DNA from: CBDCWT01 sp965223305
Lineage (GTDB): Bacteria > Planctomycetota > Planctomycetia > Pirellulales > Pirellulaceae
Length of the DNA: 64,000 nt
Direction of reading: 5' to 3'
NCBI GenBank assembly: GCA_965223305.1
Contig: CBDCWT010000007.1
Span: 70,257 to 134,256, forward strand
Shown here: positions 49,601-59,329 of the stretch, piece after piece
Layout: each line of letters starts with the position of its first letter
Position numbering within the stretch: the stretch's first letter is position 1
The notes under the pieces: model-generated
Databases searched by the model: none
Told to the model about the DNA's origin: nothing
What the model saw: only the letters and a program-made list of their open reading frames with translations
Translations under genes and position numbers: made by a program

Positions 49601-52492
49601 CTACCTCCCGGTCTCTTCGTAGAGTGGCAGGTAGCGGTATTTCACCTCGAGTGAGAGCAGGTTCAGCGTCGTCACGTAGAGCCGGCCGGCATGCTCTGCC
49701 CAGCGATCTGGAATGGGGCCTTTTGGCTCCCAGCTGCCGGCCAGTTGTCCGTCCTTGATCTGGGTGTCTACGAGCAGCGGTCGCAAGGCGTCTTGCCATG
49801 TTTGCCAATACTCTCCCCGCATGTGGAACATGACCTGCGTACCGTAGTACCAGTAGTAGGTATCCCGTTGCGGGTCATCGGACGTTCCCAGTGCGGGCAG
49901 GTTGTCCCGTAAGAACGCCGCGCCTTGTACCATCGCCGTTTCGCGACGATGCCATCCGTCGTAGAGCCGCATGAGCAGCCCCACGGCAGTCATCGTGCGA
50001 CTCGGTACGCGGCCGTGCCGTTGCGATGGTGTGTCCGGGGCGAACGGATTGTAACGATACAAGTGGGGCGCCTCTACGGAGCCCTGAGCGCTGTCGAACC
50101 AGCGACGTGCACGGCGAATGGTGGCTTGGTCAACTTCCAGCTCGGCAAGCTGAGCGCTCTTAAGCGCCATCAACATCCAGCCGGTAACCGACGTGTCGGA
50201 GCTGATACCGGGTGTATATCGCCAGCCGCCGTTAGTCAGGTCCTGCGTCGCGGCGATGAAGTCGATGGAGCGCTGCGCGCTGTCTTGCAACTCAGGATCC
50301 AGCGTCATGCCGTACGCTTCGGTAAGTGCTAAGGCTGCGATTCCGTGACTGTACAACCACACGCTACGATTCGACTGATCATCTAGCGGGACGAACAAGT
50401 CGCCGTCTGGACGTTGGTGACGAGTCAGGTAGTTGATGGCGGCTTTCACAACGCCGGCGTACTGATGCTCCCGATGGCTGTACCCTGCCCCTTGAAAGGC
50501 CAGGAGGGCCAGGCCGGTGGCGGCGGTGTCTGAGGAAAGGACGGCGCTGGGGTCGACCGACCGTAGGCTCCAGCGCCCGTCGGGCGATTGGTTACGGGCC
50601 AGAAACGCGAGTCCGAGTTCGATCGCTTGTTCGGTGAGCAGGCCTTCTTGATCTGAATCCTGCGGCCCGTTCAGTAACCGCTCCGAGCGGCGGCGATAGG
50701 GTTCCGAGGCGATCACCGTGGATGTCCGTGGGGCGGGTGGCCCAGATGCTCGACGTCGGCGAAAGCGTGTCTCGCGTGGTTGTAACAGTTCGCTCTCTCG
50801 ACTTGCTCGGCGGCTGGGCAAGCCAGGATTGAGCTCGATTCCGCCTTGCAAGCCGCCCACGTCCTCGATAGCTGGTAGCTCGACGGTTGCCAACGTCGAC
50901 CGCTTCCTGCTGCCACCCGTTGCGAGTCCATCCTCTAGGTCCAGGTCATCCAGGTCTGTCACCGACTGTGAGTCCGGCCCTTGTTCGTCGGCTCCGGTTG
51001 CCGGTGTGGCAAGTGCGTCAAGCGGAACGTCCGTGCTGACATCCAGCGGTCCTTGGCCCACGCTCTGCCGCGATGGACTGCCTGGGGCTGCCGCGGTAGC
51101 GGCGTTCGGCAAGCGACCGCTGTGGAGCCGGTTTCTCCGGGCTTGGACCGACACTGTGGCCGACGACAGATCGGGCCCGGCATCTGGTCCTCGCCTCGGC
51201 CCGGAGGTGACTCCTGATCGACCAGACGCTGTACCGGACCGGACCAGCCGCGTTGGCGAGCCTTCTCGGACGGGTCGTGACGGCTCGGCGACTCCGGCAA
51301 AGTCGACGTGTGTGGGGAGCGTCGGCGAACCGGGCGCGGAGCGGCCGTAGCTTGCTCGAGCAGCGTGCTCGGGCAAGTTGATAGCGGGCTGGTCATCTGA
51401 TGAGGCGACCCTTCGACCTCGTAGTTGGCGCAGACCGGCGAGTTGTGAGGCCACGTTGAAGTCCGGGGCCGCCCGCGCTGCCGTCAAGGTTGGGGCACGT
51501 CGAGGTTGCTGTGCGGTTGCCTGTAGCTGCTCGCTCGGCGGGGCCTCGGCAGCTTGAATCTGCTCAGCCTGGACGCCCTCCGGGATTCTCGCCGGCTGAC
51601 GCACAGAGCGCGACAGTGCGGCTGGCCGCGGGACGTCCGCGACGGGCGGCTGCGACATGTCGCGGCGGGCCAACGGACGAAGTTCGGCGGACGCGGGTGC
51701 TACTTGTGAAGAGATCTGGCGGCTCCCCGCCGCCGTAGCGCGAGTGGTTACCGGTCGCCGCGAGCGAGTCACTCGAAGCGAGGGCTCCGTGGCGAGATCG
51801 CGTACGGGAGTCTGCTGCCTGGCTGCGGGAATCTCGATGTCTGGAAGTGGGCGGATGTTCTGAGTGGCTTTGGCGCGGCTGATTCGCGTTAGCTGCTCGC
51901 TGAACTTCGGCACCGTCTGCTCGACCTCCCGTCTTTCCAGGAGGTTCGGAATGAACTCGGAGTGCTCGACTGCCGCTTCCGGCATGATCGGCTTGTGGGC
52001 CAGCTGGGTGCTTTGCTCGGGACGTGACATCGTACGTTCCACATCCGGTGTTGCTGCGGCGACCGGTTGTTTGAGCTGTTCGAGTTGCTGGTGCTGTTGT
52101 TGTTGACTCTGAAATACCTGATAGTCCGGCTCGATCAGAGGTTCGTGCTCAGCGGGCTTGGCTGCCGAAACCAGTTCTTCCCAGAAGCGACCGAAGACGT
52201 TCGTTTCCACACAGACGACGAAGAGAACAGCGTGAAACAACAGGCAGAGAACGGCCGAGACCTGCAAGGTCGGCCGCAACCAACGGGTCTGAGCGCGTAA
52301 CAGACCCACCAAGACACAGGTCGTAGCGAGTGTGACGAAACACCAGGTCCAAGAGTTGGCAAACCAACGTGGATCCTCGGTGGTGAGATACGCAGAGATC
52401 GCCGCGGTCGAGAAGAAGCAGAGCGCCAGCATGGCGAGACAGACCGGCCAGAACTGCTCGTCGCTTCGTCGGTTTGCGCGTTGACGGTTCAA
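49601..52492 (-). CDS. large membrane protein with terpene-cyclase-like (alpha6-alpha6) domain
   Basis: A 963-residue protein. Three hydrophobic segments lie within residues 15-95. Residues about 115-600 are a disordered linker rich in Arg, Pro, Ala and Ser. The C-terminal 330 residues form a squalene-cyclase/prenyltransferase-type barrel (LGLAFLARNQSPDGRW, SSDTAATGLALLAFQGAGYS, FIAATQDLTNGGWRYTPG, SDTSVTGWMLMALKSAQLAE). The acidic DxDD motif is not present, so it probably binds rather than cyclises a terpenoid. It is the last gene of a cluster with ExbB, ExbD and a TPR protein. TTG 52492 is used; the frame stays open to 52546, so the N terminus is uncertain. Confidence 0.72.
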   Translation of the reverse strand: MNRQRANRRSDEQFWPVCLAMLALCFFSTAAISAYLTTEDPRWFANSWTWCFVTLATTCVLVGLLRAQTRWLRPTLQVSAVLCLLFHAVLFVVCVETNVFGRFWEELVSAAKPAEHEPLIEPDYQVFQSQQQQHQQLEQLKQPVAAATPDVERTMSRPEQSTQLAHKPIMPEAAVEHSEFIPNLLERREVEQTVPKFSEQLTRISRAKATQNIRPLPDIEIPAARQQTPVRDLATEPSLRVTRSRRPVTTRATAAGSRQISSQVAPASAELRPLARRDMSQPPVADVPRPAALSRSVRQPARIPEGVQAEQIQAAEAPPSEQLQATAQQPRRAPTLTAARAAPDFNVASQLAGLRQLRGRRVASSDDQPAINLPEHAARASYGRSAPGSPTLPTHVDFAGVAEPSRPVREGSPTRLVRSGTASGRSGVTSGPRRGPDAGPDLSSATVSVQARRNRLHSGRLPNAATAAAPGSPSRQSVGQGPLDVSTDVPLDALATPATGADEQGPDSQSVTDLDDLDLEDGLATGGSRKRSTLATVELPAIEDVGGLQGGIELNPGLPSRRASRESELLQPRETRFRRRRASGPPAPRTSTVIASEPYRRRSERLLNGPQDSDQEGLLTEQAIELGLAFLARNQSPDGRWSLRSVDPSAVLSSDTAATGLALLAFQGAGYSHREHQYAGVVKAAINYLTRHQRPDGDLFVPLDDQSNRSVWLYSHGIAALALTEAYGMTLDPELQDSAQRSIDFIAATQDLTNGGWRYTPGISSDTSVTGWMLMALKSAQLAELEVDQATIRRARRWFDSAQGSVEAPHLYRYNPFAPDTPSQRHGRVPSRTMTAVGLLMRLYDGWHRRETAMVQGAAFLRDNLPALGTSDDPQRDTYYWYYGTQVMFHMRGEYWQTWQDALRPLLVDTQIKDGQLAGSWEPKGPIPDRWAEHAGRLYVTTLNLLSLEVKYRYLPLYEETGR

Positions 52493-52673
52493 GGGGCTCA
52501 GTTGGTCGAAATCAGGTGGTTTGGGTTGGCGATCGACGCGGCCGGACTAGTGGAGGCGCTCGGCAGCGGCGAGCGGGTGCTTAGGTCGTAGCGACCGTTT
52601 ACCGCAGCCCCTCTCCGCGGTCGGTGGCCGGCGCGGGTGTCTTCGACGTTTTGCGTTCGTTGGTTTCGTTCCG

Positions 52674-53090
52674 CTACTCTGGCCCGGCGGTGTTCGCCGT
52701 GAATTTTTGAATCCCGGTTTTCTTGCAGAGGTTGACAGCTTGCACGACAAAGTCAAACGGTACTAGCTTATGCGCCCGGATGATCACCGCTTGATGTAGG
52801 GGGTTGTTCGCTGCGGCGCGCCCGAGGATCTGTTCCAGTTCGCCGAGGCCGACGATTTGGCCGCTGACCAGGTACTGACCGTCCTGGTCAATGTTCACAA
52901 AAATCTCTTTGGGTTCCACGGTCAGCGGCCGAGCTTCGCTGGCGTCGGGCAGCGGCAGGTCGAGCTCGCGGTCTTCCTCCGCAAAACGTGTTGCGACGAG
53001 GAAGAAGATCAGCAACAAGAAGACGACATCGATCAACGGGGTCAGGCCGAGGGTCGTCAGCGAAGCGCTTGGTTGGAATTGAACGGCCAT
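52674..53090 (-). CDS. ExbD/TolR-family protein
   Basis: A 138-residue stator subunit with one transmembrane helix (TPLIDVVFLLLIFFLVATRF). The essential Asp of the family (D in LIDVVF) is present, which would carry protons in ExbBD/TolQR motors. The periplasmic domain ends TAGPE. It lies 14 bp after the ExbB-like stop and is followed by the 963-residue protein. The partner may be an energised transport or envelope process. Confidence 0.88.
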   Translation of the reverse strand: MAVQFQPSASLTTLGLTPLIDVVFLLLIFFLVATRFAEEDRELDLPLPDASEARPLTVEPKEIFVNIDQDGQYLVSGQIVGLGELEQILGRAAANNPLHQAVIIRAHKLVPFDFVVQAVNLCKKTGIQKFTANTAGPE

Positions 53091-53104
53091 GCTGGGACGC
53101 GATC

Positions 53105-53956
53105 CTAGTTCAACGGGCTTGTCGCTTCGGTTTGGACCGGCGGCGGTTCGACTCGTGGTGGTTCGTCCCCCGAGCGATTGCGCTTGAGCCGCCGAAGTCG
53201 TTGACCTTCGTACTTTTCGATACGGGGCATCAAGTCAAATAGCAGTTCTTCAATCTTGAGCATGAAGCCCTGAATTCGTCCTTCAAAGTAGTGGGCCAGA
53301 ATGGCTGCTGGAATGGCAACCAGCAGGCCCCCGAGCGTGGTCACAAGTGCGACATAGATCCCCTCGGCAAGATGGTCGGCTTTGTTTTGGCCGGGAGCGA
53401 GTTGGGTGGTGTCGTGGAAGGCTCGAATCATTCCCCAGACGGTTCCCAGCAACCCCATGAGCGGGGTAACCGCCGCGGCCAGGTTGAGCCAGCGCACGTT
53501 GGCGTGCATTCGAGCGGCCTCCCGTTCGCACGATTCGCGGACCGCCTGCTCGACTTCGCCCTGTGGCCTGCCGAGCTTGGCCAACATCGTCTGCACCACG
53601 TTGGCCGCCGCCGATGGATGACTCTGGCAGATGCGACTTGCTTCGCGCGGATCGAACGAGGACGCCGGTCCGCGCAGGCGATCTAGCTTGCTGACAAGCC
53701 TCCGCGGCAGGACGCGACCCCGCCGCAATCCGATCAGGCGCTCGAAGGCAAATGTGCCGACCACCAATGACATCAACAGAATCGGGACCATCCAGTACTT
53801 GCCCATCAGCAGGAGATCAAGAATGTTGAGTCCCGCGGGGTTGTCGGCGACTTGGGTCGATGCGTCCTGTCCCCATACCATGCCGCTGACGAGAAAGGCG
53901 GTTAGTAAACAAAGGGTAAGCCGCACGGTTCGCTTTAATTGTTGCTGTTGCGCCAT
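53105..53956 (-). CDS. MotA/TolQ/ExbB-family proton channel protein
   Basis: A 283-residue protein. An N-terminal signal-like segment (LTLCLLTAFLVSGMVWG) precedes the three-helix ExbB fold: KYWMVPILLMSLVVGTFAFE, WLNLAAAVTPLMGLLGTVWG and IYVALVTTLGGLLVAIPAAI. The loop between the last two contains MIRAFHDTTQLAPGQNK. It pairs with the downstream ExbD-like protein to form a proton-driven motor. Confidence 0.88.
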   Translation of the reverse strand: MAQQQQLKRTVRLTLCLLTAFLVSGMVWGQDASTQVADNPAGLNILDLLLMGKYWMVPILLMSLVVGTFAFERLIGLRRGRVLPRRLVSKLDRLRGPASSFDPREASRICQSHPSAAANVVQTMLAKLGRPQGEVEQAVRESCEREAARMHANVRWLNLAAAVTPLMGLLGTVWGMIRAFHDTTQLAPGQNKADHLAEGIYVALVTTLGGLLVAIPAAILAHYFEGRIQGFMLKIEELLFDLMPRIEKYEGQRLRRLKRNRSGDEPPRVEPPPVQTEATSPLN

Positions 53957-54089
53957 GTTGTCATCAGTCCGGTGTGGCCGTGTTGATCTCTTTGCACGTC
54001 GAACGGTCGTCGCGCCGGCGGGCGCGGCGTCGATTGAGTCCTCGGTAGCTGGCTGGTTTCACGAGGTCGGATAGTCTCCGGTAGTCGCT

Positions 54090-57000
54090 CTAGGGTTGCA
54101 GGGATGCGAGTCGCCGCTGGGCCTGCCTCGCCAACTCGTGGCGAGGGTGTCGGTCTACGACGTAGCGGTAGAAGCCGACAGCATCTGCTACCGATTTGGC
54201 CCGCGCTGTGGCAGATGGTGCCGCCTGAATCTGTACTTCCGCGCAGCGGCCTGCCTCGTAGCCGGCCATAGCTTGCCAGTGTTTGAGCCCGTCTTCGCCG
54301 TCGAATCCGTACATGACGCGGCGGTAGTGGTTGATCGCCGCTGAAAAGTCTCGATCTTCAAAATGCGTCTCTCCGATCATGAAATGAGCCCGCGCGCCCA
54401 CTTCGCCTCGCGAGAGCGTGGCGGCTCGCTCAAACGCCTCGAGTGCTGCGGCTCGATCCCCAAGTTCGCGGTGTGCCCTGGCCTGCTCGAACACGGCTTC
54501 CGCCAAGTAAACCGACTTTGGATGCTCGGCGGTGATGTGCTCGAGGAAGTCGAGGCTCTCTCGCCATTTTTCCAGCTGCGCTGCTGCCTGGCCGCCGTGG
54601 AGAAAGACCAGCACCTGCATCAGATCCGTTGAGGGTAGTTGGTCGGAGGCGGCTCGGTACGCCTCCCAAGCCGAACGATAGTCACGCCGTTTAAAATGGC
54701 ACTCGGCTAGCAGGAAGCGGGCATCGGCAGCCAGCTCGCCAGTGGAATAGGCGGCCAGCTGCTCACCAAACAACCGGCTCGATTCATCGAAGCGCTCCAA
54801 GCGAAAGTAGGTCCACCCTAACTTGTGCAGGATCTGCTCTGCCAGGTCGCCCCGCTCCGACAACTCTTTCGCACGAGTCAGCGAGCGCAATGCCTGCTGG
54901 TAGCGTTCGCTGGCGTACTGGTCTTCACCAATGTGAAGATGAGCCTCTGCAGCAAACGCGTGGCGCGGAGCACGTTCGGTTAGCTTTCGAAAGGCCATCG
55001 TGGCACGGCGAGGGTCCTCAAGATGTTTGTAGGCCCAGCCCAGTTCGTAGAGGACGTCGCTCGTTTGGGGATACTGCGGAAACTCGTTGAGCACTTGGCG
55101 GAAGGACTTTTGGGCCGCCTCGAAGTCGCCGCCGCCGGCGTGGACCAAACCCAATTCGAACAGGGCGTCCGCTGTTTGGCTGCCGCCGGATCGCAGGTAG
55201 GCATCCAGGTCCCGGTGGGCGGACTCGAACTGCTCGGTGTGCCGCTGCGCAATCCCTCGGGCCAGGCGGGCATCGGCCACGAGCTGGCGGTCGGGTTTCG
55301 AGTCGAGCAGCCTGCTCAAGTGCCGGATCGCGTCCTCGTGATTCCCTGTGCGAATCTCAGTCCAACCCAACCCCAGGCGGGCATGCGCAGCCAGAGACGA
55401 GTTGGGCCATCGTTCGAGCAGCTGGCGGTAGGCGGTCCGCGCCGCTGTGTACTGCTGGAGTGCAAACTGGTATTCGCCCAAGCGGTAATGGGCGCGGTCG
55501 AGCAAACCGCTGTCAGGGTGTTTTGAGAGCAGTTGTTGCACAGATGCCACCGCGGCTTCAAGCTGCCCTAGCTCCCGATGACTCCGCGACAAGTAAAGCA
55601 GTGTTTCGTCCGCCTGGTTCCAGTCGGGCGCGGCTGCCACGCCACGCGAAAGGTGCTTGGCCGCCTGTTCGTATTCTTCGAGACCGAACTGGCTGACGCC
55701 CAGCACGAAGTGAGCTTCCGCCAGTTGTTGGGGATCCTTCAAACTGGGCAAGATCGGCCGAACGGCTGCCATCGCCTCGCGGTACTTCGTCTGCAGGTAG
55801 AGTGCGAGGCCCAGGCGCAGACGCCAGCCGGCGTATTCCGGGTGTTCCCGGCGTGTGACCAGTTCTCGGTAGTTCGACTCCGCGGCAGCATAGTCTCGTT
55901 GTTGCAGCGCCGCTTCGGCCACCACTTGCCGTACGTCAGGAGCTAACTCGTGTGCCGTATAGCGGTCAAGGAACTCCCGCCCGAATTGGCGGGCCTGAGG
56001 ATAGTTCTCCAATTCGAGCGCCGTGAAAGCCGTGTTGTAGAGAGCTTGAGGGCCGAGCTCGTGTTGAGGATGCGCCGAAGCAATCTCGTGATAGCTGGCC
56101 AGCGCCCGCTGCGGTTGCTCGATATGGAGCGCATCGGCGCGGTCAAGCAGCAAGTGAACGCGAAACGGGGCGTCTGCCGGTGAACTCTTCAGGATGCGGT
56201 TGGCCAACTGGATTACCGCCGCCGCCTTGTTCTCCTTGAGGTAGATCCGAGCCAACCAATGTGCGGCCTCGACGGCATCAGCTCCGCCCATGTGCAACCC
56301 GCGCTCCAGATGCGTCGCCGCTTGATCCATGCGGTTGCCGCGGTAATAACTTCGAGCTGCCGCCAGTGTTGCCGGGCCTTGGTATTCAGAACTGGGAAAG
56401 CGCTGGACCAGCGATGCGTACAACTGACCTGCTTCGGAGTAACGGTCTTGTTGCGCCACACAGTACGCCTGGCGCCACAGCGCGTGGTCGGCGGAGACAA
56501 AACCCGCCTCTCCTACGACACGGGCAAACTGCTGTTCCGCCTGCGCGAAATTGCCAAGCTGCAAGTCAGTCTCTGCACGCCGCATCCGGACTTCTGTCAG
56601 CAGCTCACTGGATTTGCAGTCAACGAGAAAGCGATCGTAGACTTGCTGCGCCTGCTGGTGTTGTTCTTGTTCCTCGTAGGCCACACCCAACGCGTAGAGC
56701 CCGTCACTGTACAGCGGAGACCGCCGGTGCTGCGACGTCAATCGTGTGTAGAAGTCGACCGCGGCGGCGCGGTCATCTTGAGCGTACTTGGTTTCCCCGA
56801 GATAGAACCAGGCTTGATCCAGGTGTTTGCCGGAGGGAAATCGCTCGGCAAGCGTTTCGAACGTTTTCTCTGCCTTGGCATACATCTCCGCGGCGCCCGC
56901 AGCGCCCAGGGTGTACTGGCACCAGCCCAGATTCAATAGCGCGTCCTCCGCCAGTTCGAACGCGGGCGCTGTGTCCCAGAGCTGCTGAAAGTGTGCTGCC

Positions 57001-57275
57001 GCTTCGTCGTAGGCCTTTAGCTGCATGCGGCAGACTCCGGCATAGTACCTGGCCTTTCCGGCGAGTGGGTCGGTGGCGAACTTCGCTAGAAACTTCTCCC
57101 AGTCTTCGGCTGCCAGATCAAACTGCTGGCTGTTTTGGAATCTGGCCGCCGCTGCAAAGGCCCGTTTGGCAGCGGGTGACGATGGGTCCTGGGCCGTTGT
57201 GCTCGACGCGCTGCCAACTTGCATGAGCGCAGCCAGTGACCATACCAAAGGTGTCCAGATCCGCAGGCGCGACAT
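54090..57275 (-). CDS. very large TPR protein, secreted
   Basis: A 1061-residue protein with a signal peptide (LWSLAALMQVGS-like, after MSRLRIWTPLV). About 25 TPR units cover nearly the whole chain: KARYYAGVCRMQLKAYDEAA, LGWCQYTLGAAGAAEMYAKA, ALGVAYEEQEQHQQAQQVYD, LGWTYFRLERFDESSRLFGE and others. It would be a periplasmic or surface scaffold, upstream of exbB/exbD in the same orientation. ATG 57275 with AGGAG about 10 nt upstream is preferred to TTG 57299. Confidence 0.82.
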   Translation of the reverse strand: MSRLRIWTPLVWSLAALMQVGSASSTTAQDPSSPAAKRAFAAAARFQNSQQFDLAAEDWEKFLAKFATDPLAGKARYYAGVCRMQLKAYDEAAAHFQQLWDTAPAFELAEDALLNLGWCQYTLGAAGAAEMYAKAEKTFETLAERFPSGKHLDQAWFYLGETKYAQDDRAAAVDFYTRLTSQHRRSPLYSDGLYALGVAYEEQEQHQQAQQVYDRFLVDCKSSELLTEVRMRRAETDLQLGNFAQAEQQFARVVGEAGFVSADHALWRQAYCVAQQDRYSEAGQLYASLVQRFPSSEYQGPATLAAARSYYRGNRMDQAATHLERGLHMGGADAVEAAHWLARIYLKENKAAAVIQLANRILKSSPADAPFRVHLLLDRADALHIEQPQRALASYHEIASAHPQHELGPQALYNTAFTALELENYPQARQFGREFLDRYTAHELAPDVRQVVAEAALQQRDYAAAESNYRELVTRREHPEYAGWRLRLGLALYLQTKYREAMAAVRPILPSLKDPQQLAEAHFVLGVSQFGLEEYEQAAKHLSRGVAAAPDWNQADETLLYLSRSHRELGQLEAAVASVQQLLSKHPDSGLLDRAHYRLGEYQFALQQYTAARTAYRQLLERWPNSSLAAHARLGLGWTEIRTGNHEDAIRHLSRLLDSKPDRQLVADARLARGIAQRHTEQFESAHRDLDAYLRSGGSQTADALFELGLVHAGGGDFEAAQKSFRQVLNEFPQYPQTSDVLYELGWAYKHLEDPRRATMAFRKLTERAPRHAFAAEAHLHIGEDQYASERYQQALRSLTRAKELSERGDLAEQILHKLGWTYFRLERFDESSRLFGEQLAAYSTGELAADARFLLAECHFKRRDYRSAWEAYRAASDQLPSTDLMQVLVFLHGGQAAAQLEKWRESLDFLEHITAEHPKSVYLAEAVFEQARAHRELGDRAAALEAFERAATLSRGEVGARAHFMIGETHFEDRDFSAAINHYRRVMYGFDGEDGLKHWQAMAGYEAGRCAEVQIQAAPSATARAKSVADAVGFYRYVVDRHPRHELARQAQRRLASLQP

Positions 57276-57833
57276 CCGCTGATATCTCCTGTCAGACAAG
57301 ATTACAAAGAGAGACCGGGCATGGTGACACGGGACGGCTTGGAATGAACCGCTTGAGATGATTTGATGTCGTCGATTGCTTGCCCGGCCCTGATGTCCCC
57401 CCCTGGAGGTTATCTTCTAGTGTACTCGTCAAGCCGGCTCGAGGCCACTGTCGGCGGTTGCGCGTGCCGCTGGCCGCCGCTTCGAGTCCGACCTAGCGGA
57501 AAGGTGGACAGATTGGTTCGGGCCAAGTTTCGGTTGGGCACGTTTGTTAGAGGGACACGCAAGGACGAAAGGGACAACGACGAAATGCCGGCGGGTGGTC
57601 AGTTGTCCGGTCAGCGTTTAGCAACTAGGCTTGGTAGCCGGGTGTGTGGTGACGCCGTTGAGGATTGCTTGTAGCCGAATTCGCCAGAATTTGGACGAAT
57701 CGGCAGTCCGCCAAACTCTGGCGAGTTCGGCTGCGATCGGAAATCGGCGGAACGTTGGGAAAAGTCCTTAACGGTGTTGGGTGTGGGATAGACCAATGAG
57801 TTGCAAACGTCAAACACAGCGTAAGGTCAGCGC
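57276..57833. other. divergent gene-free region with a family C repeat
   Basis: No gene. 57671-57735 holds two divergent family C units (GCCGAATTCGCCAGAATTTG and CAAACTCTGGCGAGTTCGGC). No clear promoter. Confidence 0.55.
57671..57735. repeat. family C inverted pair
   Basis: Two GCCGAA-type arms face each other across about 20 bp, making an imperfect palindrome. Confidence 0.75.
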
Positions 57834-58814
57834 GTGAGCAGGATAGTGATTACGGGCGGGGCCGGATTCATCGGATCTCATTTGACCGAGGCAATCCTGG
57901 CCAGAGGAGATGAAGTGGTCGTGGTCGATGACGAATCGACAGGTTCGTTTAGCAACTTGGCAGGAGTTCGCGACCATCCGAACCTGACAGTGATTCAAGG
58001 TTCCGTCTCGGACGCAGCGTTGATAGCACGCGTTGTGGACGAGGCCGATGAAGTCTACCACTTGGCGGCAGCGGTCGGCGTCGCCTTGATCGCCCGCAAG
58101 CCGATGGAGACGATCGAACGCAACGTCTATCCGACCGAGATGCTGTTGTCCAAACTCAGAGAGTTGCTGAAGCGAGGCAAGCACGTCAAGTTCTTCATGG
58201 CCAGCACCAGTGAAGTCTACGGCAAGAACCCCAAAGCGACCTGGTGCGAAGACGACGACTTGGTGTTCGGTGCTACGACGCGTCCTCGCTGGTCGTATGG
58301 CGCGTCTAAGGCCATTGATGAATTCCTGGCTCTGGCCAGTTGGCGTGAGTATCGGTTACCGGTCGTCATCGGCCGTTTTTTCAACGTCGTCGGACCTCGC
58401 CAAACGGGCGCCTATGGAATGGTGCTTCCGCGATTTGTGGACGCGGCGCTGGAGAATCGCCCGCTCGTTGTCCACGACGACGGACAGCAAGTCCGCTGCT
58501 TTGCCCACGTCAAAGATGTCGTCTCCGCCGTGTTGGCGCTGATGGAGACCGGGCAGGCTGTCGGGCGGGTGTTTAACATCGGTAGCGATCAGCCAATCTC
58601 AATCCTCGAATTGGCTCAACGAGTGATTGCGGCCGCGGGCTCGAATTCCAAGATCGAATTTCAGAGTTACTCGACAGCCTACGATGAGGACTTTGAGGAT
58701 ATTCGCCGCCGAGTCCCCGATCTATCGCGGCTTCGTGAGACGATCGGCTACGAGGCGGAGTACGACTTGGATGCGATCATCCGGGCTGTGATCGACGCCG
58801 CCTCAGCAAGGTAG
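57834..58814 (+). CDS. extended SDR, nucleotide-sugar epimerase/dehydratase
   Basis: A 326-residue NAD-dependent enzyme. GGAGFIG (8-14) is the Rossmann loop, S124-T125-S126 with EVYG and Y155-x3-K159 (YGASK) form the catalytic triad, and IGRFFNVVGPRQTGAYG with MVLPRFV fits the sugar-nucleotide epimerase/decarboxylase branch. The substrate is probably a UDP-sugar, as for GalE or UXS-type enzymes. It starts at GTG 57834 after an AAGGT-type sequence. The next gene follows by 35 bp. Confidence 0.85.
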   Translation: MSRIVITGGAGFIGSHLTEAILARGDEVVVVDDESTGSFSNLAGVRDHPNLTVIQGSVSDAALIARVVDEADEVYHLAAAVGVALIARKPMETIERNVYPTEMLLSKLRELLKRGKHVKFFMASTSEVYGKNPKATWCEDDDLVFGATTRPRWSYGASKAIDEFLALASWREYRLPVVIGRFFNVVGPRQTGAYGMVLPRFVDAALENRPLVVHDDGQQVRCFAHVKDVVSAVLALMETGQAVGRVFNIGSDQPISILELAQRVIAAAGSNSKIEFQSYSTAYDEDFEDIRRRVPDLSRLRETIGYEAEYDLDAIIRAVIDAASAR

Positions 58815-58849
58815 TTTGCCCGTCCCTGTTTCTCAGCCGCTTGGCGCGT

Positions 58850-59329
58850 ATGTCCCCGCACGTTATTCGATTGCGTGGCCCTTGGCAGTACCAACCGTTG
58901 TCCCGCACGGTGCTCTTGGACAACGGCTCGACGTGCCAGCAGGAGCGGGACTTGCCGGCCGGTGGAACCGTGCAGCTGCCAGCGGACTGGAGCACCCACT
59001 TGGGCCAAGACTACTGTGGTCGCGTCCGGTACATGCGGCGATTTGGCAAGCCCACGGGATTAGCTCAAACCGATCGCGTGCAGCTGGTTTTCGCTCGGGT
59101 TGATGCCTGGGCCGCAGTGTCGATGAACGATCGATCGTTGGGGATCGTTCCTGCGGCGGCACGGGATACTTGCTTCGATGTCTCCGACCGGCTGCTGCAC
59201 CGCAACCGACTCGTCGTGGATGTGGAATGGCTCGGGCCGACTTCCGGCCCCCCTGCCCCAGCCCGCGCGGATCGAGCCGGACCGGCGGGTGGGCTGGTCG
59301 ACGAAGTGCGCCTGGAGATTTTCAGCTGA
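58850..59329 (+). CDS. small GH2-type jelly-roll-like protein
   Basis: A 159-residue protein. RLRGPWQYQPL, VQLPADWSTHLG and RVQLVFARVDAWAAVSMNDRSLG match the sugar-binding jelly-roll domain at the N terminus of GH2 beta-galactosidases, with VSDRLLHRNRLVVDVEW near the end. The catalytic barrel is absent, so it is a stand-alone domain or remnant. The stop TGA (59327-59329) is immediately followed by the CTAG duplication of MITE copy 3. I take the ATG at 58850; TTG 58841 is possible. Confidence 0.6.
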   Translation: MSPHVIRLRGPWQYQPLSRTVLLDNGSTCQQERDLPAGGTVQLPADWSTHLGQDYCGRVRYMRRFGKPTGLAQTDRVQLVFARVDAWAAVSMNDRSLGIVPAAARDTCFDVSDRLLHRNRLVVDVEWLGPTSGPPAPARADRAGPAGGLVDEVRLEIFS

